In this document: positions 34,839 to 45,119 of the stretch, piece after piece | Layout: the number at the start of each line of letters is the position of its first letter | Numbering within the stretch: the stretch's first letter is position 1 | Origin: CAWDMC01 sp963803295 | GTDB lineage: Bacteria > Acidobacteriota > Terriglobia > UBA7540 | DNA length: 64,000 bases | Direction of reading: 5' to 3' | Assembly: GCA_963803295.1 (NCBI GenBank) | Contig: CAWDMC010000024.1 | Coordinates: forward strand, 1 to 64,000 | Made by a program: the position numbers and the translations under genes | Notes under the pieces: model-generated | What the model saw: only the letters and a program-made list of their open reading frames with translations | Databases searched by the model: none | Told to the model about the DNA's origin: nothing

Positions 34839-35942
34839 ATGCCCATCGATTTGATGCTGGACCACATGCCGGCCCCGCCGGCGGGTAAGGATTTCGCCAT
34901 CGGCGTGATCGGCTCAGGCTTCATCATCCGCGATATCCAGTTGGTAGCTTACCGGGATGCCGGTTACAAGGTGGTGGCGATTGCTTCGGCTGAACCGGCG
35001 TCGGCCCGGGCGGTGGCTGAATTGCGCGGCGTTCCCAGCGTCCACGCGACTTACCAGGAATTAATCGCCGATCCGAGGGTTGAGATTCTGGACATTGCTG
35101 TTCCTCCGAGCCTGCAACTCGGTATCGTGCGCGAGGCGGTGCGCCGGCGGGGTCACATTAAAGGCATCCTGGCGCAGAAGCCCCTGGCGACCAACTACAA
35201 GGAGGCGCACGAGATTGTCCGGCTCTGCCGCGAGGCGGGAATTACGCTGGCGGTGAACCAGAACATGCGCTATGACCAGTCAATCCGCGCGCTGAAGACC
35301 CTGCTGGTGCGGGGCGATCTGGGCGAGCCTGTCTTGGCCACCATTGAGATGCGGGCGGTGCCCCACTGGCAGTCGTGGCTGGCTGAGTACGAACGCCTGA
35401 CGCTGCTCAATATGAGCATCCATCACCTCGACTGCTTCCGTTATCTTTTCGGTGACCCCGAAGGGGTATTCGCGAGCGTGCGCCAGGACCCTCGAACAAC
35501 GTTTCGGCACCGGGACGGAATCTGTCTCTATATTCTCGAGTACGCCGGCGGATTGCGAGCCAGCGGTTGGGATGACGTTTGGAGCGGTCCCGACGATCCG
35601 GCCGCCGACCGCTGGATTCACTGGCGGGTGGAAGGCACCGAGGGACTCGCCCACGGCACCATCGGCTGGCCCGCGTATCCCAGTCGGCAGCCCAGCACGA
35701 TTGACTTCATGACCAGGCGGCAGCCCGGTACGATTTTTGCGCCACGCTGGAAGGAAGTATGGTTCCCGGACGCCTTTTCGGGAACCATGGGCGATCTACT
35801 CGACGCCGTAGCACGCGGCGCTGATCCCGCGACGAGCGGTGACGAGAATCTGGGTACGATGGCGCTGATCGAGGCTTGCTATCGCTCGTTTGAGGAACGG
35901 CGGTTCGTAAGCATCGACGAGATCAGATCCGGCGGGAATTGA
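34839..35942 (+). CDS. Gfo/Idh/MocA-family oxidoreductase
   Basis: 367 residues from ATG 34839, which has GAGAGGAG nine bases upstream; GTG 34830 is an alternative. The N-terminal Rossmann fold shows IGVIGSGFIIRDIQLVAY and the next strand/turn AIASAEPASARAVAE. The EKP-type active-site motif is AQKPLATNYKEA, where the usual Glu before KP is Gln. The conserved histidine region HHLDCFRYLFG is kept. The C-terminal alpha/beta domain is complete. These enzymes oxidise sugars or inositols with NAD(P); substrate unknown. The EKP-to-QKP change is worth noting but is seen in some relatives. Confidence 0.9.
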   Translation: MPIDLMLDHMPAPPAGKDFAIGVIGSGFIIRDIQLVAYRDAGYKVVAIASAEPASARAVAELRGVPSVHATYQELIADPRVEILDIAVPPSLQLGIVREAVRRRGHIKGILAQKPLATNYKEAHEIVRLCREAGITLAVNQNMRYDQSIRALKTLLVRGDLGEPVLATIEMRAVPHWQSWLAEYERLTLLNMSIHHLDCFRYLFGDPEGVFASVRQDPRTTFRHRDGICLYILEYAGGLRASGWDDVWSGPDDPAADRWIHWRVEGTEGLAHGTIGWPAYPSRQPSTIDFMTRRQPGTIFAPRWKEVWFPDAFSGTMGDLLDAVARGADPATSGDENLGTMALIEACYRSFEERRFVSIDEIRSGGN

Positions 35943-35979
35943 GGGCGTGAAGATTTCAACCTTACTGTCGCTCATGATA

Positions 35980-36008
35980 TTGACAGAACAGTAATTAATT
36001 GATAATCT
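35980..36008 (+). promoter_or_regulatory. Strong sigma70-type promoter upstream of the signalling operon
   Basis: TTGACA (35980-35985), exactly 17 bases, then TAATCT (36003-36008). It points to the signalling genes that begin 234 bases downstream, implying a long leader. Confidence 0.65.
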
Positions 36009-36241
36009 CAATCCTTGTTAGCCGGGGCTTGGCCTAGCTAAGATGCCCGAATAGTCCACCCTCCCAGGCCTCCCGACGAAGGATCTATAGCACAGTTGTT
36101 AAGTCTCCATTTTTAGACCACCCCTTTCGCATCGCCTCGTTCGCCCGGCGAGGGCGTGGGAGAGGCGGGAAGCAGTCCCTTAGGTGGTCCTTCTGCCGCG
36201 CCCCTTCTTTGGTTCCTTCAGTACACTCGAGGAAGGCATTC

Positions 36242-39200
36242 ATGAGAATACTACTGGTAGAAGGGGATACGGAATCTCCGCCAAGCCTTATAGCCACGCT
36301 GTCGGCGGCGGGCCATGAGGTGGTACGGGTAACGGATGGCCAATCGGCGCTGGAGCTCCTGAAGCGGGAGACCCCGCTGAGGCTCGCGCTTCTGGATTGG
36401 ACGAGACCCGATATGGTCGGTGTGGAATTCGTTCGCAAAGTGCGCGCTGCCTTCCCAGCTGATCCCATTTACTTGATTCTACTGAGTGGCCGCGGGGACG
36501 AAGAACATCTTGCCAACGGACTCAAGGCAGGCGCCGACGACTACGTAGCGAAGCCGATCGACGCCGGCCAACTTTGCGCGCGCGTTCAGGTAGGCGTACG
36601 ACTAATACAGCTCCAGTCCATGCTATCGCGCCGGGTGTTCGAGCTCCAGAGTTCTTTATCGGCGCGCAAGCGGCTAGAAGAAGCTCTCCTGAAGGAGCAG
36701 TACTATCTGCACTCGCTGATGGACAACCTTCCCGATGGGATTTACTTCAAGGATACGGCATCCCGCTTCAAACGCATCAACAAGGCCCAGGCTGCGCGCT
36801 TTGGCCTGACCGATCCTGATTCCGCACTGGGCAAGACGGATCGCGATTTCTTCGGGCCGGAGCATGCGACCCAAGCTCTTGAGGACGAGCGGCAGATCAT
36901 GGAGACAGGCACGCCGGTTATCGGGAAAGAAGAAAAGGAGACTTGGCCAGACGGGAGAGTGACTTGGGTCTCTTCCACCAAAATGCCGCTGCTGGAACCT
37001 GGTGGGAAGATCGTCGGCACGTTTGGTGTTTCACGCGACATCACCCAGCGCAAAGAGGCCGAAGAAGCGCACCGGCTTCTCGCTTCGATAGTCGAGGCCT
37101 CCGATGATGCTATTGTCGGTAAAACGCTTGAGGGAACAATCTTCAGTTGGAATAAGGGTGCCGAACTGCTTTACGGCTATCCCGAAAGGGAAGTTGTCGG
37201 AAAATCCATTTCCATGCTGAGTCCGGCGGACCGGCCGGATGAAGTGCCGGAGATCCTTGCCAAGATCAAGGCAGGCCAAAGGGTGTCCCACTTTGAGACA
37301 GTGCGCTTGGCGAAAGATGGCAGTCGCATTCACGTCTCACTCAGCGTTTCTCCCATCCACAATGCGTCGGGAGAGATTCTTGGAGCGTCGATGATCGCTC
37401 GCGATATCAGTGAGCACAAGCGGGCGGAGGAGGAGTTGCGCCGCAGTGAGGCGCACCTTGCCGCGGGGCAGAGGCTCAGCCATACCGGGCAGCTGGGCCT
37501 GGAATCTTGTGTCGGGCGAGCTCTACTGGTCGCAAGAGACTTACCGCATGTTCGGCTTCGATCCGGCGACGACCAAAGCTTCCGTGGCCGAAGCGTTTCT
37601 GCCGAGGCTTCACCCGGAAGATCGGCCGATGGTTGACCAAAGGCTCAGGGCGGCAGAAATTGAAACGGAGGACCATGAACTGAATTATCGAATTATCCTT
37701 CCGGACGGGCGCATTAAGCACATGCATGATGTGGTCTACACGGTAGTCGACGACGGCAAGGTCATCGAGCGGTACGGTGTAGTGATGGATGTAACTGAGC
37801 GAAAGCGCGCGGAAGCGCGTTTGACGGTTCAGTACGAGACCGCCCGCGCTCTGGCCGAAGCGGAGACGCTGGCTCAGGCAGTGCCCAGGGTGCTTCGAGC
37901 CGTTTGCGAATCTCTCGGATGGGAACACAGTGTTTTCTGGCAGGTCGACAAGGCCGTCCGGCTGTTGCGTTGGGTCGAGAGCTGGCATCCACCATCGCTC
38001 GATTTCACCGGATTGGACGAGATCCAGCGCCAAATCACTTTCGCTCCCGGTGCGGGTCTCGCGGGCGCCGTTTGGAGCACGGGCTTGCCTTCGTGGGTGC
38101 CTGACATCACTCCCTTGTCGGGATACGCGAAAATTGTCGCGGGCTACGGGCTCCTGACGGCCGCCAGCTTCCCGGTGATTGCCGCAGGATACGTGCTGGG
38201 GGTCATACAATTGTTCAGACGTGAGAACGTCGAGCGGGACGAGCAGGTACTCGAGTTGCTCATGACCATCGGCGGCCAAATCGGGCCCTTGATCGAACGC
38301 CAGCGCGCCGAAGACGAAAAACGCCGGGCTGAAGAAGCGCTGCGGGCTTCCCAGGGCCGCTACCGGCTGCTCTTCGAACGCAATCTGGCGGGCGCCTTCC
38401 GCGCCACCATGGATGGCTGCATCCTGGACTGTAACGATGCGGTCGCCTACTATCTGGGATACGACTCGCCCAAAGATCTCCTCGCTTGCGTCACCGATAT
38501 CCACTACTCGGCCGAAGAGCGCGAAGCATTCCTGGCACGGCTAAGAGCGGAGAAATGCATTCTGAACAGTGAATTGAGGCTGCAGCGCAGGGACGGCACC
38601 CTGGTCTGGGTAATCGCCAATGCGAGCGTCGTCGATGATGAGGGCACCGAGCTGATTGAGGCTACCATCATCGATATTACCGACCGCAAGGAGAGCGAGG
38701 AAGCCCTGGTCGAGGGGGCCAACCTGGAGGCCTTGCGGGCCGAAATTGGCGTCGCCCTGACGCGCGGCGGCACGCTCGATGCCGCGCTGCAGTCCTGCAC
38801 TGAGGCTCTAGCGCGGCGCGCCGGTGCGGCTCTGGCGCGAGTGTGGACGCTTAATGAGACCTCCGCCACCCTGTTGCTCGAAGCCAGCGCCGGGCTGTAC
38901 ACGCATCTAGACGGCGCCCACGGGCGGGTGCCGCTGGGGAAATTTAAGATCGGCCGAATTGCCCAGAATCGGACGCCGCATTTGTCGAACGATATTCAAA
39001 ACGATGCCGAGGTGAGCGATCCTGAGTGGGTCAAGCGAGAAGGGTTGACGAGCTTTGTGGGGGTCCCTTTGGTCGTCGAGAAGCGCGTCGTCGGCGTCGT
39101 TGCCATGTTCGGACGCAAACCGATCACCGATGAAGTACTTTGGACCTTTTCGTCCATCGCCGACCAGATGGCGCAATTTGTTTACGGCAAACGGGCCGAA

Positions 39201-40400
39201 GAAGCGCAGCGGCGCAGCGAAGAGCGCGCCCGCTTGCTGTTCGCCACGATTCCGCATCCGGCCTGGGTTTGTGACGTTGAAACTCTGGGCTTTCTCGAAG
39301 TCAATGAAGCTGCAGTCAAGCAGTATGGCTATAGCCGCGAAGAATTTCTTCGCCTTAAGGTCACCGACATCACTCGTGTCGAGGACGTCGAGCGGCTTAA
39401 GAAGTATCTAGGGGACCATTCAACATTGACCGTCCGCAACGCGGGACAATGGGGGCACCGAACCAGGGACGGGCGTCCCATTGATGTTGAGATCAGCGCT
39501 CACCTCCTCGAATACGACGGACGCAAGGCTTCTGTGGCCATCGCTCAGAACGTCACGGAGCAGACGCGGCTGGAGCTCGAACTCCGTCACGCCCAGAAGC
39601 TCGAGGCTGTTGGCGGACTGGCCGCGGGCATCGCCCACGAACTCAATACACCCATCCAGTACGTGGGCGACAATACCCACTTTCTCCAGGATGCGTTTGC
39701 TGACCTCGGACAGGTGATCGGGAAATATCGTCGCCTGCGTGATGCAGCCGTAAATGGCGGCGTCACTGCGGCCGCGTTGCAAGAGGTAATCCAGGCGGAG
39801 CAGTCCGCGGATTTGGGCTACCTCATGGAAGAGATTCCCAAAGCCCTGGTGCAGTCGCTTGACGGCGTGACCCGGGTTGCGACCATCGTGCGCGCTATGA
39901 AGGAGTTCGCCCATCCCGATCGTAGTGAGAAAATGGCAACCGATTTGAACAAGGCGCTCGAAAGCACGCTCACGGTAGCTCGCAACGAGATTAAGTACGT
40001 GGCGGACGTCGAGACGGACTTTGAGGAATTGCCCCTTGTCTTCTGCTATGGGAGCGACATGAATCAGGTGTTTCTGAATCTGCTGGTGAACTCGGCCCAT
40101 GCCATCAAAGATGTGGTAAAGGATAGCCAGGGTAAGGGAGTGATCCGGGTTCGGACTCACTTGGAAGACAACTCGGTGCTGATCTCCATTAGCGACACCG
40201 GTTGCGGTATCCCGGAGAACATTCGCGAGAAGATTTTTGAGCCTTTCTTTACGACCAAGGACGTTGGACACGGAAGCGGCCAGGGTCTGGCGATCGCCCG
40301 CTCCATTGTGGTGGAAAAGCATGGCGGTTCGCTCACTTTCGATACGGAGGTCGGGCGGGGCACAAGCTTTTACATCCGGCTCCCGATTGATGTTCAGTAG
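36242..40400 (+). pseudogene. Receiver-PAS-GAF-PAS hybrid histidine kinase, split by one frameshift
   Basis: Combined product about 1386 residues. Start ATG 36242, with GAGGAAGG upstream. A receiver domain (MRILLVEGDTES, ALLDWTRPDMVGVEF with the phosphoacceptor Asp, GADDYVAKPI) is followed by a coiled linker, two PAS domains (LMDNLPDGIYFKDTASRF and IVEASDDAIVGKTLEG) and then a break. The first frame drifts after RLSHTG; the second frame resumes as SWAWNLVSGELYWSQETYRM. An extra base near 37486-37491 explains it. Further PAS, two GAF-like regions, another PAS and the kinase core follow: HELNTPIQYVGDN with the H-box His, MNQVFLNLLVN (N box), ISDTGCGIPENIRE, FEPFFTTKDVGHGSGQGLAI. A real mutation would leave a receiver-PAS fragment and a separate kinase; a sequencing error is also possible. 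The kinase part is about 80% like the next gene. Confidence 0.85.
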
Positions 40401-40485
40401 GCCCGCGGCGGAGAGCGAAGGGTTCCGATCGCGACGATCAGTGAATATGAAACCAGGATCAAGAAACACCAGGGCTGACTAGCCA

Positions 40486-42684
40486 ATGAATCATTCCCAG
40501 GCAGCGTGTATTAGAAGACGGGGCATCAGTTATATTCTATTGACAACAACTCTGCTTTTGGGCGTTCCCTCGCTCCGCCATACCACCTGGCATATCAACG
40601 CCGAATTCCACACCCTCCTTGAAACGATCGCCACCCTGCTGGCGCTCATCGCGGGTTCCATAGCCCTGGTGCGCTATTACGCTAAGCGGTCCGACACCTT
40701 CCTGGTGCTGGGGAGCGGCTTATTGGGAACGTCCCTGCTCGACGGCTATCACGCCCTCATAACGTCGTCTTTTCTGGTTGGGCACACTCGTTCCAGTCTT
40801 TTGTCTCTCATGCCCTGGAGTGGCGTTACCTCCCGGCTCTTCTTGTCGCTGGTAATGTATGCGAGTCTGCTGGCCTGGAAAAGAGAAGTCCGTTCGGCTT
40901 CTACAAGGCCTCTCAATGAGCGCGCGCTCTATTTCACCATGGGAGCTTCGACCACTGTTCTTTTTCTCTTCTTCACGCTAGTACCCCTGCCCCCGATGTC
41001 CCACCCGAACTGGTTCATCCACCAACCGGTGGATCTGATTCCCGCTGTCCTCTTTGGATTGGCTGCGGCTGGATACTTGCGAACAGGCGAGTGGAGGGCC
41101 GACGATTTTGAACACTGGCTGGTGATTTCGCTTTTGGTGGCCGTGACCTGCCAATTCTACGGTGTTTTTTTTCAGAGGATGTTCTACGGTCGTTGGAGCG
41201 TTTTCCATCTGCTGAAGATTGTGTCTTATGCTTCCGTATTGGTAGGTCTGTTCACCAGCATGTTTTCTATTTTCAAAAGCGAAGCAGAAAACACGGACCA
41301 CCTTCGGAGTACCAACCAATCCCTCGAGGCTGAGATCGCAAAACGTAAGGAAATGGAACAGGAACTGCATCGGGCGCACGATGAACTGGAGGCCCGCGTG
41401 AAGGAGCGCACGGCGGACTTGGCCCAGACTAATCGGACCCTACAACTCGAAGTCGCGGAACGGGGCCGGGCGGAAACACAGCGCGCTCGCCTGGCGACAG
41501 CCATCGAGCAGGCGGCGGAAGGCGTTGTTGTTACCGATCCGGAAGGCTCAATTCAATACATTAATCCTGCCTTCACCACGATCACAGGTTACACCGAAGC
41601 CGAAGTAATAGGCCGGAATCCCCGACTGCTGAAATCGGGTAAGCATGAGTCCGGCTTCTATGCCGATCTCTGGAAGACCGTGCTCGCCGGCGAAACCTGG
41701 CGCGGCGAGGTCATCAACCGGCGAAAGGACGGCAGTCTATACTCCGAAGCGATGAGCATAACCCCTGTCAGGGACGCGCATGGCGCAATCGCGGGTTTTA
41801 CCGCCATTAAGCAGGACATCACCGAGCGCAAACGGCTAGAAGTCGAACTGCGCCACGCGCAGAAACTCGAGGCCGTGGGCGGGCTCGCCGCCGGCATCGC
41901 CCACGAACTCAACACACCGATCCAGTTTGTGGGTGACAACACCCATTTTCTTAAAGGTGCCTTTGCCGACCTCACTAGGGTTATCGAGAATTATCACCAG
42001 CTTCGGGATGCGGCAGACAATGGCGGCACCAGCGCGGCGCTGGTCGAGGAAGTGAAGCAGGCCGAGCAGACCGCCGACCTGGATTATCTGATGGAGGAGA
42101 TACCCAGAGCGCTTGAGCAATCCCTCGATGGTGTGACCCGCGTCGCTACGATCGTGCGGGCCATGAAGGAGTTCGCCCATCCCGATCGAAGTGAGAAAAT
42201 GGCGACTGATTTGAATAAGGCGCTTGAAAGTACGCTGATCGTGGCTCGCAATGAAATTAAGTACGTGGCCGACGTGGAGACCGATTTTGGGGAGCTGCCG
42301 CTGGTGCAATGCCACGGGAGCGACATCAATCAGGTCTTCCTGAACCTCCTGGTAAATGCCGCTCACGCCATCAAGGGCGTGATGAAGGACGGCGAAAAGA
42401 AGGGTCTGATTCGGGTTCAGACCCGCCTGGAGGAACAAAGCGTGCTGATCTCGATCAGCGACACCGGCTGTGGGATCCCGGAGGACATCCGAGAGAAGAT
42501 TTTCGAGCCTTTTTTCACCACCAAAGAAGTAGGAGTGGGTACCGGTCAGGGCCTGGCGATAGCCCGATCGATCGTGGTGGACAAGCATGGCGGCTCGCTG
42601 ACTCTCGACACCGAAGTGGGATGCGGCACCACGTTCCACATCCGGCTGCCCGTCGGCAGCGGCAGCGAGGGAGAGTTTGCATGA
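40486..42684 (+). CDS. Membrane histidine kinase with 7TM-like sensor, PAS and kinase domains
   Basis: 732 residues. Several N-terminal hydrophobic helices (ISYILLTTTLLLGV, TLLALIAGSIALV, LFLSLVMYASLLAW, TTVLFLFFTLVP, LIPAVLFGLAAAGYL, WLVISLLVAVTC, VSYASVLVGLFT) form a MASE-type sensor of about seven spans. A coiled linker, a PAS domain (IEQAAEGVVVTDPEGSIQYI, GYTEAEVIGR) and a kinase core follow, with HELNTPIQFVGDN, HGSDINQVFLNLLVN, DTGCGIPEDIRE and FEPFFTTKEVGVGTGQGLA. The kinase domain is a close paralogue of the upstream gene, indicating local duplication. The ATG overlap with the next gene places it in one operon. Its stimulus is unknown. Confidence 0.9.
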   Translation: MNHSQAACIRRRGISYILLTTTLLLGVPSLRHTTWHINAEFHTLLETIATLLALIAGSIALVRYYAKRSDTFLVLGSGLLGTSLLDGYHALITSSFLVGHTRSSLLSLMPWSGVTSRLFLSLVMYASLLAWKREVRSASTRPLNERALYFTMGASTTVLFLFFTLVPLPPMSHPNWFIHQPVDLIPAVLFGLAAAGYLRTGEWRADDFEHWLVISLLVAVTCQFYGVFFQRMFYGRWSVFHLLKIVSYASVLVGLFTSMFSIFKSEAENTDHLRSTNQSLEAEIAKRKEMEQELHRAHDELEARVKERTADLAQTNRTLQLEVAERGRAETQRARLATAIEQAAEGVVVTDPEGSIQYINPAFTTITGYTEAEVIGRNPRLLKSGKHESGFYADLWKTVLAGETWRGEVINRRKDGSLYSEAMSITPVRDAHGAIAGFTAIKQDITERKRLEVELRHAQKLEAVGGLAAGIAHELNTPIQFVGDNTHFLKGAFADLTRVIENYHQLRDAADNGGTSAALVEEVKQAEQTADLDYLMEEIPRALEQSLDGVTRVATIVRAMKEFAHPDRSEKMATDLNKALESTLIVARNEIKYVADVETDFGELPLVQCHGSDINQVFLNLLVNAAHAIKGVMKDGEKKGLIRVQTRLEEQSVLISISDTGCGIPEDIREKIFEPFFTTKEVGVGTGQGLAIARSIVVDKHGGSLTLDTEVGCGTTFHIRLPVGSGSEGEFA

Positions 42685-43886
42685 GACGCGTCCTCTTTGT
42701 CGACGATGAACCCCGCATTCTCGAAGGCCTGCAGCGAATGTTGCGGCCGCAGCGGCAACAATGGGAGATGTCGTTCGCATCGAGTGGCGAAGCAGCACTG
42801 AAGCTGCTGGCGGAGAAGCCGTTTGACGTTATCGTATCCGATATGCGCATGCCGGGAATGGACGGCGCAGCCCTGTTAATTGAGGTGCGGGACCGCTTTC
42901 CAGGCGTGGTGAGGATGCTCCTAACTGGCTATACCTCCCTCGAATCCGCGGTGAGGGCTATCCCGGTGGCCCACCAGTTTATGGTGAAGCCTTGTGATCC
43001 CAGCCTGCTGCAAGTGACGGTGGAGCGAGCCTGCAGCTTGAAGGAACTGATGGGCAGCGATACCGTTTGTCACACCGTGGGCGCGATGACTGACCTTCCT
43101 CCTCTCCCTCGCACCTATGGGGCGCTGGTACAGGCCCTTTCCGATCCTGATGCAGGGTTGGACACCATCGCCCGCATCGTGGAGAGGGACGTTGCGGTAA
43201 CCGCCCGAATCCTTCAAGTGGTGAATTCACCGTTATTCGGCACGTCGCGTCGCATCTTAAACATACGCACGGCCGTCAGCTTCCTGGGAGTGGACATCCT
43301 CAAGAACCTGGTGCTTTCGGCGGAGACCTTTCGGGCATTTGAAGGCGCTAGGGAAATCGGAGGGTGCAGTCTGGAGAGTGTTCACGCTCACGCCCACCTC
43401 ACTGCCCGCATTTGCCGTCGGCTGCCGGTCGAACAGGAATTGAAGGAAATAGCCAATCTCGCCGCCCTGCTGCACGATGTGGGAAAGCTGGTATTGATGA
43501 CCCGGCTTCCCGACCAGTTTGCCCAAGCGGTAGAGCAAGCCCGTCAAAAAAGGAAGGCGCTGCATGAGACGGAAAAGGAGGTATTCGGTGTGACCCATGC
43601 CGCAATCGGGGCTTATCTGCTGGGACTTTGGGGGTTGCCCTTTCCCATCATCGAGGGAGTCGCGTATCACCATTGTCCCGGCGAGGTGCCCCATCAGACC
43701 TTCGATTGCCTGGCGGCGGTGCACGTGGCGGACGTACTGGCGCGCACGCACGAGATGCAGCCAGAAGCAGCTCGACTCGCAACCCCGCAGTTCGATATGC
43801 AGTACCTCAGCGACCTCGGAGTGGGGGACCAGGTCGGGGCGTGGCAGTCGATAGCCGAGGAAACGGCGCGGCAGAGTGAGGCCTGA
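42681..43886 (+). CDS. Receiver-HDOD response regulator
   Basis: 401 residues. Start ATG 42681 overlaps the previous stop (ATGA). The receiver has RVLFVDDEPRILEGL, the acceptor Asp in DVIVSDMRMPGMDG and the KP motif HQFMVKPCDP. The HDOD domain follows (LPPLPRTYGALVQALSDPDA, VVNSPLFGTSRRILNI, LVLSAETFRAF, LHDVGKLVLMTRLP, YHHCP). HDOD proteins lack enzymatic activity in most cases and act as signalling adaptors; here it is the likely output of the neighbouring kinases. The next start is one base after this stop. Confidence 0.92.
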   Translation: MRRVLFVDDEPRILEGLQRMLRPQRQQWEMSFASSGEAALKLLAEKPFDVIVSDMRMPGMDGAALLIEVRDRFPGVVRMLLTGYTSLESAVRAIPVAHQFMVKPCDPSLLQVTVERACSLKELMGSDTVCHTVGAMTDLPPLPRTYGALVQALSDPDAGLDTIARIVERDVAVTARILQVVNSPLFGTSRRILNIRTAVSFLGVDILKNLVLSAETFRAFEGAREIGGCSLESVHAHAHLTARICRRLPVEQELKEIANLAALLHDVGKLVLMTRLPDQFAQAVEQARQKRKALHETEKEVFGVTHAAIGAYLLGLWGLPFPIIEGVAYHHCPGEVPHQTFDCLAAVHVADVLARTHEMQPEAARLATPQFDMQYLSDLGVGDQVGAWQSIAEETARQSEA

Positions 43887-43887
43887 A

Positions 43888-45075
43888 ATGGGCGAAACCG
43901 AACGAGCGCGCATACTCATGGTTGACGATGAGGTGCGTCTGCTGGATGCCATGCGACGCAATCTGCGCAACAGCTTTGAAGTCACCACGGCGACAAGCGC
44001 CGGCGAAGCAGTCGAGATTCTCGAGCGCAGCAACACTTATGCGGTGCTGGTTTCGGATCTCCGGATGCCGGTAATGGATGGCATCACGCTGTTCCTTTGG
44101 GCACGCGAAGCGGCGCCTCACACCACTCGCGTGCTGCTGACGGGTCAGGCCGATCTTAACAACGCCATTGCCGCCGTGAATGAGGGAGCCATCTTCCGCT
44201 TTCTCAGCAAACCTTGCGCTCCGGAATTGCTTCTGAAGACCCTGCAGGCAGCGGTGGAACAAAACAGGCTGGTAACCTCCGAGCGGGTGCTGCTGGAGCA
44301 AACCTTGCGAGGCAGCGTGAAAGCCCTGATCGACATTCTCGCCCTGGTGAGTCCGGCCGCCTTTGGCCGGGCCACGCGCGCGCGAACCGGGGTGACCGAG
44401 TTGATGGATTGCTGCTCGGTTTCCGAACGGTGGCCGGTGGAAGTGGCGGCGATGCTTTCACAGATAGGGTGTGTTGTCCTGCCACCCCAGGCGCTGGATA
44501 AGATTTATCATGGAGAAGCGCTTCGTGAGGATGAACAGGCCATGGTGAAACGGATCCCCACGCTGGTCGAGGAACTGCTCGCCAACATTCCCCGCCTCGA
44601 ACCTGTCCGTGACATTCTTCGCTATCAGCAGAAGAACTACGATGGCAGTGGCCTGCCTGCTGACGGCGTCCGCGGCGAGGACATCCCCTGGGGCGCCCGA
44701 GCTTTGCGTATCGTTCTCGATCTCGATGTGCTCGAGGCCCGCGGAATACGGCGCGATATCGGTTTCAACACGCTGAGAGGGCGTGTGGGACAATACGATC
44801 CGTCTATCCTCGAGTCGCTCGCCCGGGTTCGTGACGCCGCCGAAGAGGGAATGAAGGCGCTGGTGAGGGAGTTACCGGTTCGCGACCTGCGCACGGGAAT
44901 GTTGCTGGCCGACGATGTGAAGACCAAGAAAGGCCTGCTGCTGGTTGCCAGAGGACAAGAGGTTACACCCAGCCTGATGGAGCGAATCCGCAACTTCTCC
45001 GCAGAAGTCGGCGTAGAGGAACCAATCCGGGTCATAATCCTGAACCCGGTTCACCGCGCCTTGGTGGAGGCCTAG
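43888..45075 (+). CDS. Receiver with degenerate HD-GYP-like output domain
   Basis: 395 residues from ATG 43888 (GTG 43876 is an upstream alternative). The receiver has ILMVDDEVRLLDAMRR, the Asp in VLVSDLRMPVMDG, and IFRFLSKPCAP. The output region has HD-GYP layout, but the metal-binding HD of the helix is replaced by AAMLSQIGCVVLPPQ, whereas the later motif YDGSGLPADGVRGEDIPWGAR retains the GYP-like loop shape. Loss of HD suggests it cannot hydrolyse cyclic-di-GMP and may instead bind or regulate. It is followed by a C-terminal beta region. Last gene of the four-gene signalling unit. Confidence 0.88.
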   Translation: MGETERARILMVDDEVRLLDAMRRNLRNSFEVTTATSAGEAVEILERSNTYAVLVSDLRMPVMDGITLFLWAREAAPHTTRVLLTGQADLNNAIAAVNEGAIFRFLSKPCAPELLLKTLQAAVEQNRLVTSERVLLEQTLRGSVKALIDILALVSPAAFGRATRARTGVTELMDCCSVSERWPVEVAAMLSQIGCVVLPPQALDKIYHGEALREDEQAMVKRIPTLVEELLANIPRLEPVRDILRYQQKNYDGSGLPADGVRGEDIPWGARALRIVLDLDVLEARGIRRDIGFNTLRGRVGQYDPSILESLARVRDAAEEGMKALVRELPVRDLRTGMLLADDVKTKKGLLLVARGQEVTPSLMERIRNFSAEVGVEEPIRVIILNPVHRALVEA

Positions 45076-45119
45076 TAGGTTCATCAGATGGTCCCGAGCT
45101 GCGAAGGCCACAGGGCTGG

